DNA of 64,000 bases from Phorcus lineatus (Eukaryota; Mollusca; Gastropoda; Trochida; Trochidae): positions 4,606,382 to 4,670,381 of the forward strand of contig OV121088.1 of NCBI GenBank assembly GCA_921293015.1. The letters run 5' to 3'. The notes under the pieces are model-generated. The model saw only the letters and a program-made list of their open reading frames with translations, did no database searches and was not told the DNA's origin. The first letter of the stretch is position 1; every line of letters begins with the position of its first letter. The position numbers and the translations under genes were made by a program. Below are positions 1 to 10,651 of the stretch, in pieces.

Positions 1-84
1 CACCTACTGGAATGATTGTATAAGTTGCCACCTACTGGAATGATTGTATAAGTTGTCACATACTGGAATGATTGTATAAGTTGT
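1..84. repeat. 28-bp minisatellite, three units
   Basis: Three near-identical 28-bp units (core cctactggaatgattgta) run head to tail from the first base, so the array may extend beyond the window edge. The duplicated region at 18,402 has only one unit at the matching place, so the array expanded or contracted after the duplication. Confidence 0.9.
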
Positions 85-156
85 CACATACCTATGTAGC
101 ATCGGTTCTATTAGTAAAGTCGTGTTGACAGGTCGTGTGTTTTTGTTCCCCTTGCC

Positions 157-1684
157 AAACATATCATATTTTTTTTTTTTAACTTTTTATTTTCAAAGCA
201 TTTTACAGTGTTTTTTAAAAATCAACAGATGACATTCCGGTACAGCATTAATAATGAAAAATCACATAAGTACAGTATGGCAAATAGTCAAATTTACGTG
301 AATAGAATATGGCAAGTTGACCAAAATTTATAGAAAAGGCTAATATCACACTCAACGATCGCTGAACATTTAGTAAGTAAATAATAGTCACGCATTTCGT
401 TTTTGAATACTTGAAATGGTGGCATTCTTTTATTCAATTTGTTTTTAAATATAAGGTATTTCATTATTATCAAGATGATATTCAGAGGATCGTTATTCTT
501 ATCCGGATAACCAATCAGAACGTGTTTCTTTGTAATGTTTATTTGGATAAGAGCCTTCTGACGTAGCCAGGATTCTAGTTGTTGCCAGATTTCATCTACC
601 TTTTCGCATGTCCAAAATAAATGAACTGGTGTCTCAATTTCTTGAGAACAGAAACTACAGTTAGGATTGTCAACATAACCTAATTTATACAGAATGCTAT
701 TAGTTGGAAGAATGTGATGTAGTATTTTATATTGAAACCATTGAAGTCTTGTATCTTTTGTGCATCTGAAAGAGACCATATTGTATTGAGACCAGTTATC
801 AAGTGTGTTTTCATTAAATATGTTTCGTTCCCATTTAATGGTGTGTAAGTTTTTTGTGGTGATTGGTGTGATTAGTATGTTGTAGAAATATTTAGAACCT
901 TTCAAACAATTAAACACATTTAGCAGTGTATGAGGTAGTATTGGATTTTGCAATTTTTCTAAATGAGTCATATTCACATGTTTTTCATGGAAATATTGTT
1001 TAATTGCAGCGATAAGGCCATTGTAAGTGACAAAATTTGTTTTGATCTCGAAAGATTTAGAAAATTTCTGATAGGTAAAGAACTGTCCGTCCTTATCAAT
1101 GAGATCGTTAATGAAGCGTACTCCCTTTTGATTCCAACCTTTATAGTAGATAGGGGTACGTGCACTGCGTATATTACTATTAAGCCAAATAGTATGTCGT
1201 TCCCTTTATGTTCTGTTCTAGAATTGAAGTCCCACCAGGCTGTCAAAATATCTCTGTAGTATTTGTTAGGTGTAAGCGGAAGAAGCTCATGCCTCAAGTA
1301 ATCACAACTATATTCCAAAAAGTTACCCGAACCTAACTTAGGGAGATTGAGGTTAAAAAGGAAACACCATTTTGAGTCTGAGGTGACGAAACGCCGTAAC
1401 ATTGATAATTTCTGCGCTTGCATTGTTGCTTTGATATTTGTTACATTGAATCCTCCATTCTTTTTGTCACAAATTATTTGACTTCTTTTTATTTTGTCAG
1501 GTTTGTTCTTCCAAATAAATTTAAAACATTTTCTTTGAAATTCATTAATACATTCAGTATTTGGGTTAGGTAATGAACTAAAAAGGTGATGTAATTTTGG
1601 AATAATTAATGATTTTAAAACAGTGTTTCTTCCAAATGGGGTAAGGTTATGTGTTGACCAAATAGACATTAAACATATCATATT
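157..1684 (-). mobile_element. 5'-truncated L1-like LINE with 14-bp target-site duplication
   Basis: A minus-strand non-LTR retrotransposon of about 1.5 kb occupies 171-1,670. A poly(T) run at 171-180 on the + strand is its poly(A) tail. The 14-bp sequence aaacatatcatatt lies at both edges (157-170 and 1,671-1,684). The uninterrupted site is present once in the duplicate locus at 18,495-18,508, so both ends are fixed by comparison. Only the 3' end of ORF2 is present, as expected for 5' truncation during target-primed reverse transcription. Confidence 0.93.
294..1681 (-). pseudogene. LINE ORF2 C-terminal part with zf-RVT domain, frameshifted
   Basis: Read on the minus strand, the first half (1,681 down to about 1,190) contains the post-RT block typical of L1-like ORF2 proteins (LTPFGRNTVLKSLIIPKLHH, then FIWKNKPDKIKR and a GG turn). 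The frame then shifts by one base near 1,180-1,190. The following frame reads KGWNQKGVRFINDL and runs into the C-terminal reverse-transcriptase zinc-binding domain (NPNCSFCSQE...VHLFWTCEKV, a C-x2-C...H-x4-C pattern), ending at 294. The endonuclease and the catalytic YxDD part of the RT are absent. The piece is therefore a dead-on-arrival fragment that has also gained a frameshift. The L1-like assignment rests on these motifs and is not tested by phylogeny. Confidence 0.85.
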
Positions 1685-3351
1685 GACAAGAACACAACTA
1701 TTGTAAACTTAAGAAATCTCACCAACCAATATAAACGAAACTGAACAATTTTGACGAAAACAACAATGCAGAGCGTCCATCAAGATTACTCGAGCCCGAC
1801 TTGAGCCCAGTAAAGTATAGCAAGAATGAAACAATTTAGCCACCATCAAAACTGGACTTTCGTATACATATATAAACCACATAAATTGGAGAAGTTTGAA
1901 ACTAAGCATGAAACTGTATTTGAATCTAGGCACGTCAGAAGCTAGTGAAAAGGAAAATGTTGAGCTTTGTTTATATCATAGAACATGACAGAAGGTCATC
2001 ATAAAATACTAGTGCAATAAAATAAGACGCTGTTTCCATGAATGAGCATGTTCAAAGCCTACAATAAGAGAATGTCGGTGGCCAGGAAAAGCTTATCGAC
2101 AGAAAAAGCTTTTTAAATTTGAATGCTGACAAGCAAAGAGTCTTTTAGTTCTTGGGGCACATTGTTCAATTCTGTGGATGCAGCATATTGAAAACAGCAA
2201 TGGCAAAATCGAACAGGCTTAGTCGTTGATATAACAAGGAGAGACTTGTACCGGGATCTTAGAAGTTGAAGGCTGAAGATAGCAAGGTGCTGGTGCTGAT
2301 CCAGACATGGATTGGAAAGTCAGGGAAATGACCTTGAATTAAACCAAGCACGTGTGACCTGTCAGGAGTTAAAATTACAATCCTGTCGGCTATGTTTTGA
2401 ACATGTGGGAGTTTCTTAGTCAAGAACTTTGGAACATTTATTAAGAAGCTGTAATCAAGGTGTGACGGGATGATTGATATGACAAGGTTGTTTATATCAA
2501 TGATTTTGAGATGTTTCCTGAAATAACTGATGTTCATGGTGACGAAAAAGCAGGTTAGGGACACATTGTCCACTGGTAGCCATGGTTCCTTGTTGAATTG
2601 CCATTATGAATCTGATTTTCCAAAACTGTGATGCTGTTAATTAGGTTTTCAAAGTTTGATTGCTCTAGGGACATCGCCCTGCCCTTAGATGTTATTAGAA
2701 CCAAGTGAGGACAGTTCCATTTGTGCCGATCTCTTTAGTTTACTGTGGTCAAAACAGACAAAACAAGCAGAAACAAATTACCATCGTATGTCGTGATTGC
2801 TGTTTGATCATATGATGGCGCAAAACTGTCTCATTGCTGTAGTGTGTCTGTATACTGATGAATGATACATTTACGTTTCCAAAGAATACATTTCAATTTG
2901 ATTGAAACAGAAAGTAACAAGAGTTATGTTATATTCACCGAATTTCATGAATGTTGTACACAAAAACGAAAAGTGATCTTTGAAAGAAAATAAATGTTTC
3001 AAAACAATTACGAAACCATTGATAAATATGTTTTAGAAATCAGAAGGATTGCTTAAGGTAGCAAGTTTGGATCACTACTAGGTCTGGTTATTAGAGATCG
3101 TATTGTTTGTAGTACAAATTTAGTGCAGTCATAGTAAGGTTGACCAGCCAACAGACTGAGTCAGTTATTTAGTGATAGCTGAAAAAGCAAGGCTCAGATA
3201 AACTTTGAATCTGTTTACATCCAAAATAATTGTGTGATGTAGCGGGAACACTTTAATATTCCATTGAAACAATAACTACAAAACTCTCAGGTGCTAAACT
3301 CTATCCCAAGATCGAAACAAATTCTTTATACTGGCAGATATTGTTTAATGA

Positions 3352-3600
3352 ACCATGACATCTGCTTACAACACTCCATATGGCAGATACTCCTTTCTTA
3401 GAATGCCGTTGGAGATAAAGTCTGCACAGGATGTATTCCACGAGAGAATCAATCAGTGGTTCTTAGGTCTTCCAGGTGTGGAAACCGAACTCGACGAATG
3501 CGGAAACTGGCAGAACTCCAGAGGTGCAAGGATATCAACTTGATTCTCATCAAAGTAAACTGTAAGTAAACAATGTAAGAAGTCCGAATAATCTACAGTA
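3352..3600 (+). pseudogene. Ty3/gypsy-type reverse transcriptase remnant (copy 1)
   Basis: The frame from 3,355 reads TSAYNTPYGRYSFLRMPLEI followed by KSAQDVFHERINQWFLGLPG. This matches the palm segment just before the YxDD motif in Ty3/gypsy pol proteins (pattern TPFGRYxFxRMPFGIxSA). After GVET the frame breaks. A second frame then reads LAELQRCKDINLILIKVNCK, like the region after YxDD, so the catalytic motif itself is deleted. No LTRs or other pol domains are visible. The same remnant with the same break exists in the duplicate at 19,469-19,690, so insertion and decay predate the duplication. Confidence 0.8.
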
Positions 3601-3954
3601 AAAATTGTGAAGAAGATGCTGGATAAGAAAGATCTTTTCCGAAGTTTATTTGAATACATAAATGGACCTATTTATAATCCTAGATCACCTGCGCATATTT
3701 GAATGAGCGGAAGACTTAGATAAACGTTGTCTTCAAATACATTTTAATTCTAACCTCACAATATCAATACAGAAGAAATCCAACAAATATTATTCACGAA
3801 AGATAAAAATCAGAAGAAACATTTTGATTAGTTCTCTACCTAGCAGTAGTTGTTAAACAAGAACATGCTTGTAGATCTTATCAGGGACAAACATGTTTGG
3901 GTCAACTTATAGGCATGTTAAAAGTATGGTAGAGTTTAGAGTTTAGAATTATCA

Positions 3955-4082
3955 ACCACCACTAGAGTCAATGCCTTATCCTGGATTGGTGGTTTGCGTG
4001 CTTCCGAGACCCCGAGAGCTATGCCAGCCGGAGCTTACATGCTCAAGGTAGGGGCACACAAGCTTGAGAGGTCGACGGATAG
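3955..4082 (+). mobile_element. SINE-like repeat, 3'-truncated (copy 1)
   Basis: The sequence contains the family core (ggtttgcgtgcttccgagac and gctatgccagccgga) but ends abruptly after ggtcgacggataga. It joins sequence (atacatgttcattcgcc) that in the duplicate locus lies about 270 bp further on. A deletion in copy 1 therefore removed the SINE 3' half and its downstream flank. Confidence 0.75.
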
Positions 4083-4554
4083 AATACATGTTCATTCGCC
4101 TGTTTGTCTTCTTTAATGATTTGGGTTAGTCAACTTACAAGCCCGTTATAAAATTGTGGAAAAGTTTAGAATTATCAAAGTTAAATTATAAACATTTTCG
4201 CACTTTGAAATTTGCATATAATCCTGAAGATTATTTGCTAAGAGCACGGTCATGTGATGATTCATTTCAGAGGTTCATTTCCAATGAACTGTAAACAAAT
4301 CGTTCATACTCGTAGGAAATTTTTCAAGTTAATCTTGGTCGTGTGAACGCTCACGGAACAACTTTCTCAGTTCCAACATAGAAACTAGTGACGAATTTAT
4401 AAAAAAAAAACAACCACTGACTCCCCGTATTCATCTACTCATTAAAATGAAATTAAGAAATTGAATTTAATCATTTGATAAAAAAAGATTTTCCATAATG
4501 CTTACAGAAGTATCACTTTCAGGGCTTTTGCCTTTTGAACTGAAGCAACGAAAT

Positions 4555-4740
4555 CACAGGGACTTGTAAAGCCGAAAATTAAAATTCATAAAAATCATTA
4601 AAATTTAAAAAAAGAAGATATCTCATCGAGGGGTCTGAAGGCGTTATATCCCTTTAGTATTTATAAAGAAGAGATACCATTTTTTATTTCATTATATATT
4701 ATTATTATTATTATAATTTTCGGCGATACACGTCCCTGTG
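4555..4740. mobile_element. 186-bp MITE with 26-bp TIRs and 8-bp TSD (copy 1)
   Basis: The left end cacagggacttgtaaagccg (extending to about 26 bp) is the imperfect inverse of the right end ending cgtccctgtg. Both sides are flanked by the direct repeat aacgaaat (4,547-4,554 and 4,741-4,748). An 8-bp duplication fits the hAT or P superfamilies, and hAT is the more likely. There is no coding capacity, so it is non-autonomous. The interior is A/T-rich with an ATT microsatellite. The duplicate locus carries the same insertion. Confidence 0.88.
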
Positions 4741-5371
4741 AACGAAATGAAATGCATTTAGACAGTCAAATTATAAATTTCACATTACAATCAATGTAGG
4801 GAGCCATGACGAACCAAACCCGATAAACACTCACAATTTATCAATACTTTATAAGTGAGCGGCGAATGCGCAGTCATTGCTGTCAGGAATTAATATAAAC
4901 AATTGTTCTTTTGTACATATTATGACGAAAATAAACGAACAAATGGCGGCTCGTGAATGGTTATTCAAAAGGCCGATAACTCTGATCTCGTGTCCTTTCG
5001 TGGATTTTATTTCTGTTTTACGCTTCAGTCATTATGTTTTAGTGTAGTCCGCAATAAAATGAATTTCATTTGGTAAAATTCTAAATAGGAATTTTCCTCG
5101 TGGCACAATGTTACTCGTTCAGAGGCTAAGACAAAATTTGTATTACTGCGCTGTTTAATTCCTAATTTGGTGCAAAATTAAAAGCTCGCTTGGTTAGAAT
5201 GTAGCTTTAACACAGGCCATTTTCAATGCAAACATACAAACTGACATTCAATCCTTCAATAAAGAAAACAGAATTATCATAAACATAACATAAATTTTTG
5301 TCATATCTGTTCTACACGCTGACACAGCGACTTGAAAAAATGTGCCTGGATCGCCTGATCAATTGCTCTTA

Positions 5372-5703
5372 CCGCCACCACTTGACTCAATACCTTAACG
5401 TGGTGTGGTGGTTTGCGTGCTTCAGAGACCCCGAGAGCTATGCCAGCCGGGGCATATATGCTCCTGGTAGGGACACCCAAGCTGGACAGGTCGATGGGTA
5501 GAAGCCAGACCAAATTTGAGTCCTTCTAAAACCTGCTCTCTATCTCTCACTATGCCTTTCTTTCCGTCTTTTCCCTCTCCCTGTCGATCCCTTTCCCCCT
5601 GATCTGTCCACTCTCTTTGGATGCTTGTCATCCACGTGTTTAATAACTGAAATATTGTTCAAAACACGTTAAACTTCATCTCACTCACTCACTCATTCAC
5701 ACC
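5372..5703 (+). mobile_element. Full-length SINE-like element with 12-bp TSD
   Basis: The element begins ccgccaccacttgactcaat, carries the conserved cttcagagaccccgagagct block, has a C/T-rich middle, and ends with ctgaaatattg followed by ctcactcactcactcatt. It is flanked by the perfect direct repeat caattgctctta (5,360-5,371 and 5,704-5,715). It has no open frame of note. The target duplication and simple-repeat tail indicate retroposition by a LINE in trans. I see no convincing tRNA-type A and B boxes, so its RNA ancestry is open. Other members in the window lie near 3,955, 20,309, 32,625 and 17,766 (tail only). Confidence 0.85.
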
Positions 5704-5715
5704 CAATTGCTCTTA

Positions 5716-6299
5716 TTTATATAAGGAATACCGAATATTTAAGAATGACGGTGAGGTAGGTAGGTTGGTAGGTGGCAAACAATTACCTATGTGCACCCGG
5801 CATTAAAAATGGCTTAAAGGTTAAATGTAATAAAGAGCAAAAATTAAAGAGTTAAAAAAGTAATGTACAATGAATATATGCCCTTGATTACATGAACTTT
5901 AAAAGGGCTCTTTGAATGTCTTCGAACATAAAATTATCTCCAAAAATAGTCATGAGATTGAATGACGGTGAGACAGTGTCAAATGATTATCTCCCGTTAC
6001 TGCTTGCTCGACATTATCACAACCAGGCTGTTGCGTGGAGAGAGGGGCGGTGTTGATAAAGCCAGGTGAGAAGTAAGTCTTGAAAATAACAACTCATTCA
6101 AAGATAAGATTGTGTCCGTGTTGATGATTACTTTACAAGTTTATAGATCACGTTTTGTTCAAGTTTATCCATGTTTAAAGAATACTTGAAAGAAAACTCA
6201 GAAGTAGCTTATGATAAGGTTAGGTTTTTCAAGTTGGAAAAGAAAAATGGGGTTACTTTACATTGTAATCATAGTAAATCACGAAGAACTTAAGATTTA
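5716..6299. other. Non-coding sequence between SINE and duplicated module
   Basis: AT-rich sequence with no credible open frame. It has no partner in the second copy, where unrelated sequence (21,945-23,038) occupies this place. Confidence 0.6.
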
Positions 6300-7060
6300 A
6301 AGAACAAAGAGTTAGACAATACGATAATACGACATTGAAAGTGACATTTGAAATATGACAAGGTTATCACTGTTTCATTGTACACACTCGGCCTATGTAG
6401 ATACACTGAACGTTACTCGTGTAGATAAACAATATGATAAGTCTTTATGCTGAGAGCAGTGTAATGATATCATTCATGGAAAATGTTTTAAAGTTGCATA
6501 AGGGGATATCCCTAGGTAAATGTTGATAAAACAGTGTAATAATGTCAATATTAAGAATTTGCACCTTCACTTTGTTCATATGTGTGTGAAATTTTCTGTC
6601 GAATTCTGGTCAAAGGAAACGATCTAAAATTTTACTATTACAGCTGAGAGTCCCAGGATGCTTGAAACTGGCACATGTTATTGTAAGTCAAATATAGATA
6701 AACAAAGGAAGAAGATTGATACAACTTATTACACTTATTTAGTTTTGTAACCTTTTGTTATTTAGTTCTTATTTATCTATAATTCACCTACGATAACGAG
6801 TATCTGCGTATAAAGCAGGTATTGTGAGCGTGTGACCCTTACAATCTTCACAACAATCTAAAGCTATTTTATATCTTCTCCTAACTCGTTGGCGGTAGAA
6901 AATTGAAAAGCTCTGTTCATTTACTTATTCTCAGGTCAATCGGGATAAGAGCTTCAATAAACAGGAAAAATAGGAGCATGCCATATATAAAGTATTATTT
7001 CCAGGGTGATGATTTCATAATATAAATGATTGCGGATTGTGCTTGATATCTAGCTGCATC
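6300..7060. repeat. Three-copy module, copy a
   Basis: This segment runs from gttagacaatacgataatac through tcaatcgggataagagcttc to about 7,060. It recurs at 23,040-23,830 and, more diverged, at 9,790-10,480. Landmarks in order are taatgatatcattcatgg, aacgtcaatattaag-like words, gatgcttgaaactggcacat, and aaaagctctgttcat. It has no coding potential. The 9.8-10.5 kb copy lies just upstream of gene A, so the module may represent ancestral gene-flanking sequence. Confidence 0.75.
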
Positions 7061-7800
7061 TTGAAAACCTGTATAATAAAATCAAAAATTCGATTTTTTC
7101 ATCCTTTGTCTTAACTTTTTTTTATTTTGAAAAAGAAGATTTAATCTTTTTCTGTACAGGGGAGGATAAAGTTTCGTTTGAATGAAGTGCGCCCAATGGG
7201 TGTCACAAATCACATTTTGGTAAACTATTTGGCATTTTTTCAATTATTTTGTTAATGTCAAACGCATTTCAGTTTCCTGTCCTTCACATTTCTTGTAAAC
7301 TTTTATTATGTTTGAGAAATAATACAACTCACGACATCTACTATATTTGAAACTCTTTTGGATGTTCAGCTCTGCACAAGATGGAAAAAGACATTGAGAG
7401 TTAAGAACGGCAGAACTAGTAACTGTGCAGCTTTCGAATCAACCTATTCTCTGGACAGAAAGTCAATAGACGAAATATTGTTTATTAAATCAATCTTGTA
7501 ACTTGGCCGATTTTAAAGATGTAGTACGAGCATTTTTATCAAGATAAGATAGTGATTGCCGTTTCGCTGCTCTGTCACTAGGCACAATTTTTATATATTT
7601 CCGAAATGGTAGTTCATGCGGACTTATGCAACGTTGCATTATATACTTCTAGTCTTTGATTAAAATAGAATTTATAACCCGAATACGTACATATTTGTTG
7701 AATAACTTACGAGGTAGATAACCTAAAAACTGATTGTTAGTGATATCGGGACATATCCATTATCTGTGTATTCGTTTTCGTTGTATTACGAAATGTTTGT
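7061..7800. other. Unpartnered non-coding segment
   Basis: The segment is present in copy 1 but missing between the matching blocks of copy 2 near 23,835. It is AT-rich. I see no open frame or terminal repeats, so it could be an insertion here or a deletion there. Confidence 0.5.
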
Positions 7801-8524
7801 CTGCACTAGGGTCATTAGTAACTTTAACAAGCAAAGGGATATAACCAAAACAGCTCTCCACTCTAGAAGCAAGAAACTGGGTAAGAAGTTGTTTGCATTT
7901 TGAAAGTTTTAATGATCATTTCTTAATGATATCAACAGTTAACGTCCCTCAATAGACTATTATTTCAGGATATTTTATATTTGATATGACATATTGTTCA
8001 TTCTGTACTCCATACCTGTTCCCTTACCCACTCCCAGTCTTGGCGGACCCGCTTAGCTGTTCACCTGTCGTAATGGTTGAGATAACAGAGATTAGTTTAT
8101 TATGCTGAATATAAAGGACATTGGCTATAACTAATAAACTAGCACGTTTTCTCAATTATCAGACTTAACATGCGATCATAATGAACAGATTTGTTGTATC
8201 TCGTCACAATCAATCTTTTCTTTCATAGAAGGCTTTTTATGGCGGGAATACAAACACTGTATTTTTTAAGCAATTGGGTTTTCTTTGACATACTCTTGCT
8301 ATTATTAAACAAAAAACTTTATTAAATCATGTTGGAATCGGCTCTAGTAAATATCATATAACTTTATTTATATAATTGACACAATAACTGAAATAATGTA
8401 TGTATTGTCCCGTTTTACTTGATAACTGTTCGCAATATATTGATGTGATCATCCATTTTTAAACGTTCAAGCCCAAGAACATATACATTTACTGCAAATT
8501 AGCACTGTGTCTATTAAAGCCGAA
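7801..8524. other. Segmental duplication, block 2, copy 1
   Basis: From aactttaacaagcaaaggga to about 8,524 this aligns with roughly 23,840-24,560, including the cactcccagtcttggcggac and ggacattggctataact words. It leads directly into a non-LTR reverse transcriptase relic in both copies. There is no gene. Confidence 0.75.
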
Positions 8525-9230
8525 TCTGTTTTGTGAAGTAGAAGTTGAAAATGTTGATATTAGGAATTAGATAAAACGATTTCAATTAAGGAAGTCCGAT
8601 ATCATATTGACAAGTTAAAAAAATGATAAATCTGCGGGATTCGACTCTCTTGTAAATGATTTTTTTAAAGTTTGGGGTTGAAAGGTTGCAGAAGACTTTA
8701 TCTATATTATTCACCAAAAAAATTGATTGTGGATATTCCTCTCGAGAATGAACAAATGGTTTTATAATACCTATTCCTAAAATTGGAGGTTTAAAAATAG
8801 CTGATAATCATAGGGCCGTCACTCTTTTATCGTGTTTCAGTTAATTATTTACCAGTATTTTGAATACTAGATTACATTCTTGGTGCAGTGAATATGATGT
8901 TATCATTGAAGAGCAAGCGGGATTTACAGCCGGCTACAGTACTGTTGATTGTTTATTTGTACTGCATAACTTGACTAATATGGTCCTTGCGAATGGGAAT
9001 AAGAAATACTGTACTTTCGTTGATTTTCGTAAAGCCTTTGATTTAATGAACAGACAAGCATTGTGGTTTAAGTTATAACATGTTGGAATAAGTTCAAATA
9101 TGTTAGGTCGTAGTATGTGTGAAGAGGTCAAGTCATGTGTATGAATGCCCCAGAAAACATACTCAGTGTTTTTTTATTCTAATTTTGCAGGTGAAGATAT
9201 ATCACCCCTTCTTTTAAGTCGACACACAGC
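8525..9230 (+). pseudogene. Non-LTR retrotransposon reverse transcriptase remnant
   Basis: Reading frames broken by stops show consecutive RT motifs. First comes ELDKTISIKEVRYHIDKLK then KSAGFDSL (finger region). Next are VIPIPKIGGLKIADNHRAVT and LLSC. Then from 8,860 comes an open 72-codon stretch with EEQAGFTAGYSTVDCLFVL and CTFVDFRKAFDLMNRQALWF (the first catalytic Asp of the palm, FVDF). Further on DSNFAGEDISPLLF is a decayed version of the GVRQGxxLSPLLF motif. The YxDD box is not found. This is a decayed CR1/RTE/Jockey-type fragment, clade uncertain, related to 24.9-26.5 kb. Confidence 0.8.
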
Positions 9231-9439
9231 TAGTGTTTCAGCAATTTATGTAATGTTATTTTGGCACTTTGATCCTAACGCGAAGAGTAACTTATGAAAA
9301 GAAATTTGATGCTCTTTCTGACATGTGAGGTGTAATGCGTTCTGATTATATACTAAGCAACAAAAAAAATGTCCGTACGATTTCAGTATCAGATAGGCAC
9401 TTTATAGAAATCGATATAACAACTGGATCAGAGACATTT

Positions 9440-9740
9440 TGTTGACAGATCAGTAAATAACTCATCACAATTTCAAGACATCATGACAAACTTTACAGAC
9501 TATACAGTCTTTACTTCAGTGTCTGGTGTGTCGTTCATGAGGTCAATAACAGTAGCACAGCTTCTGTGCTTTGAATGTACGATGAACTCCATCGGCACCT
9601 GGAACCATACTCTTATAAAAGCCTGGCACAATGAATCGGCAACGATTGGTCTTGGTATGACGTCATTAAGTCTGTTTTGAAATTAATCCAAAAGACGTTC
9701 AAACGGATTTAAGTCCGGACTAAGCGCTGGCCACTCATAT
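9440..9740 (-). pseudogene. Tc1/mariner transposase C-terminal remnant
   Basis: On the minus strand from about 9,735 the translation begins DWPALSPDLNPFERLLD, matching the Tc1 signature DWPAxSPDLNPIExxW that includes the third catalytic acidic residue. After a stop codon it continues FQNRLNDVIPRPIVADSLCQ and FIRVWFQVPMEFI, the usual C-terminal helices. The first two catalytic Asp residues and the DNA-binding half are not visible. No inverted terminal repeats were found nearby, so this is an old internal fragment. Confidence 0.82.
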
Positions 9741-9789
9741 AATTATAATAATTTTTATTACTCAATCTGACAATCCATTAACTGTAAAT

Positions 9790-10480
9790 GATACATACAC
9801 TTGATAAATCTTTTTAAGGAGAATAGTCTAATAATATCATTCATTGACAAATCTCAAGTAAATGTTTTAAAGTTTCGTACGATATTTATCTTTGAGTGAT
9901 AACCCCAGGAGGATATTGATAAGACACACTCTATAACGTCAATATTAAGAATTTGCTACTTTACTTTGTTCATCTATGTATAGAGTTTCTGTCGAATTTT
10001 GGTGGAAGGAAACGGCCAAATATTTTCTTGAAAGTACCAGGATGCTTGAAACTAGCACGTTATTGTGAATGAAATAAAGATAAACAAAGGATTAAAGTTC
10101 TTACAACCGATTCCACCTACGTTTTACATCTAATGAGTTCGTGCCTCTGTATGAGATATGGTGACGGTGTGATTCGTATTGCCTTCATAACAACCAATGG
10201 AAATCTAAAACTATTTGCCATCTTCTCCGATACCGTATGCTATATAAAGTTGAAAAGCTCTGTTCATGTATTTATTCTCCAGTCACTGGGTATAAGAGGT
10301 ACATCACAGCAAACACAGGGTCATGAGATATGAACATACATTGATAAATCATTATTTTCAGGATGACCCGTTCACAATTGAAACGAGTGAAATGCGACAA
10401 AGACACACTACCTATTTCAGTTAATATGTAACAGTCGGGAATAATACCTGTTTCTTTTATTATAACGCCAGCACACTTAG
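9790..10480. repeat. Three-copy module, copy b, upstream of gene A
   Basis: This is the diverged third copy of the module at 6,300 and 23,040. It keeps the same order of landmarks: taataatatcattcattg, ataaccccaggaggatattg, gatgcttgaaactagcac and aaaagctctgttcatg. A tatataaagtt word stands at about 10,240. It ends about 170 bp before the translated exon of gene A, so it may contain that gene's promoter or first non-coding exon. That role is inference only. Confidence 0.65.
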
Positions 10481-10651
10481 TGATGCATTTTTACAGAAAA
10501 TATCAATATAATAGTCTTTCCCAATTCATATAAGTTTGTGATTGTTTTTAACGTATTTGTGATTTTCTGTGACGTCAAGTTCATATTCAATATTCGATGT
10601 CAATGCTGCTGATTTAAGAAATTGTTTCCCCTCTCATTAAAGACTTTACAG

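Larger units (their letters stand above)
1..5345. other. Segmental duplication, block 1, copy 1
   Basis: This block aligns by eye with 18,402-21,943 over nearly its whole length, including the minisatellite flank, a gypsy RT remnant, a SINE, a MITE and unique-looking sequence. The best-preserved part (about 4,750-5,345) differs from its partner only at scattered positions. Copy 1 uniquely carries a LINE insertion (171-1,670) and roughly 200 bp around 1,810-2,020. It lacks the second half of the SINE near 4,082. Apart from the transposon remnants listed separately I see no gene here. Confidence 0.9.

Noticed and set aside
5298-5631. Overlapping open frames on both strands around 5.3-5.6 kb
   Set aside because: They lie across the SINE and its flank; similar frames appear wherever this repeat occurs and carry no protein signature.
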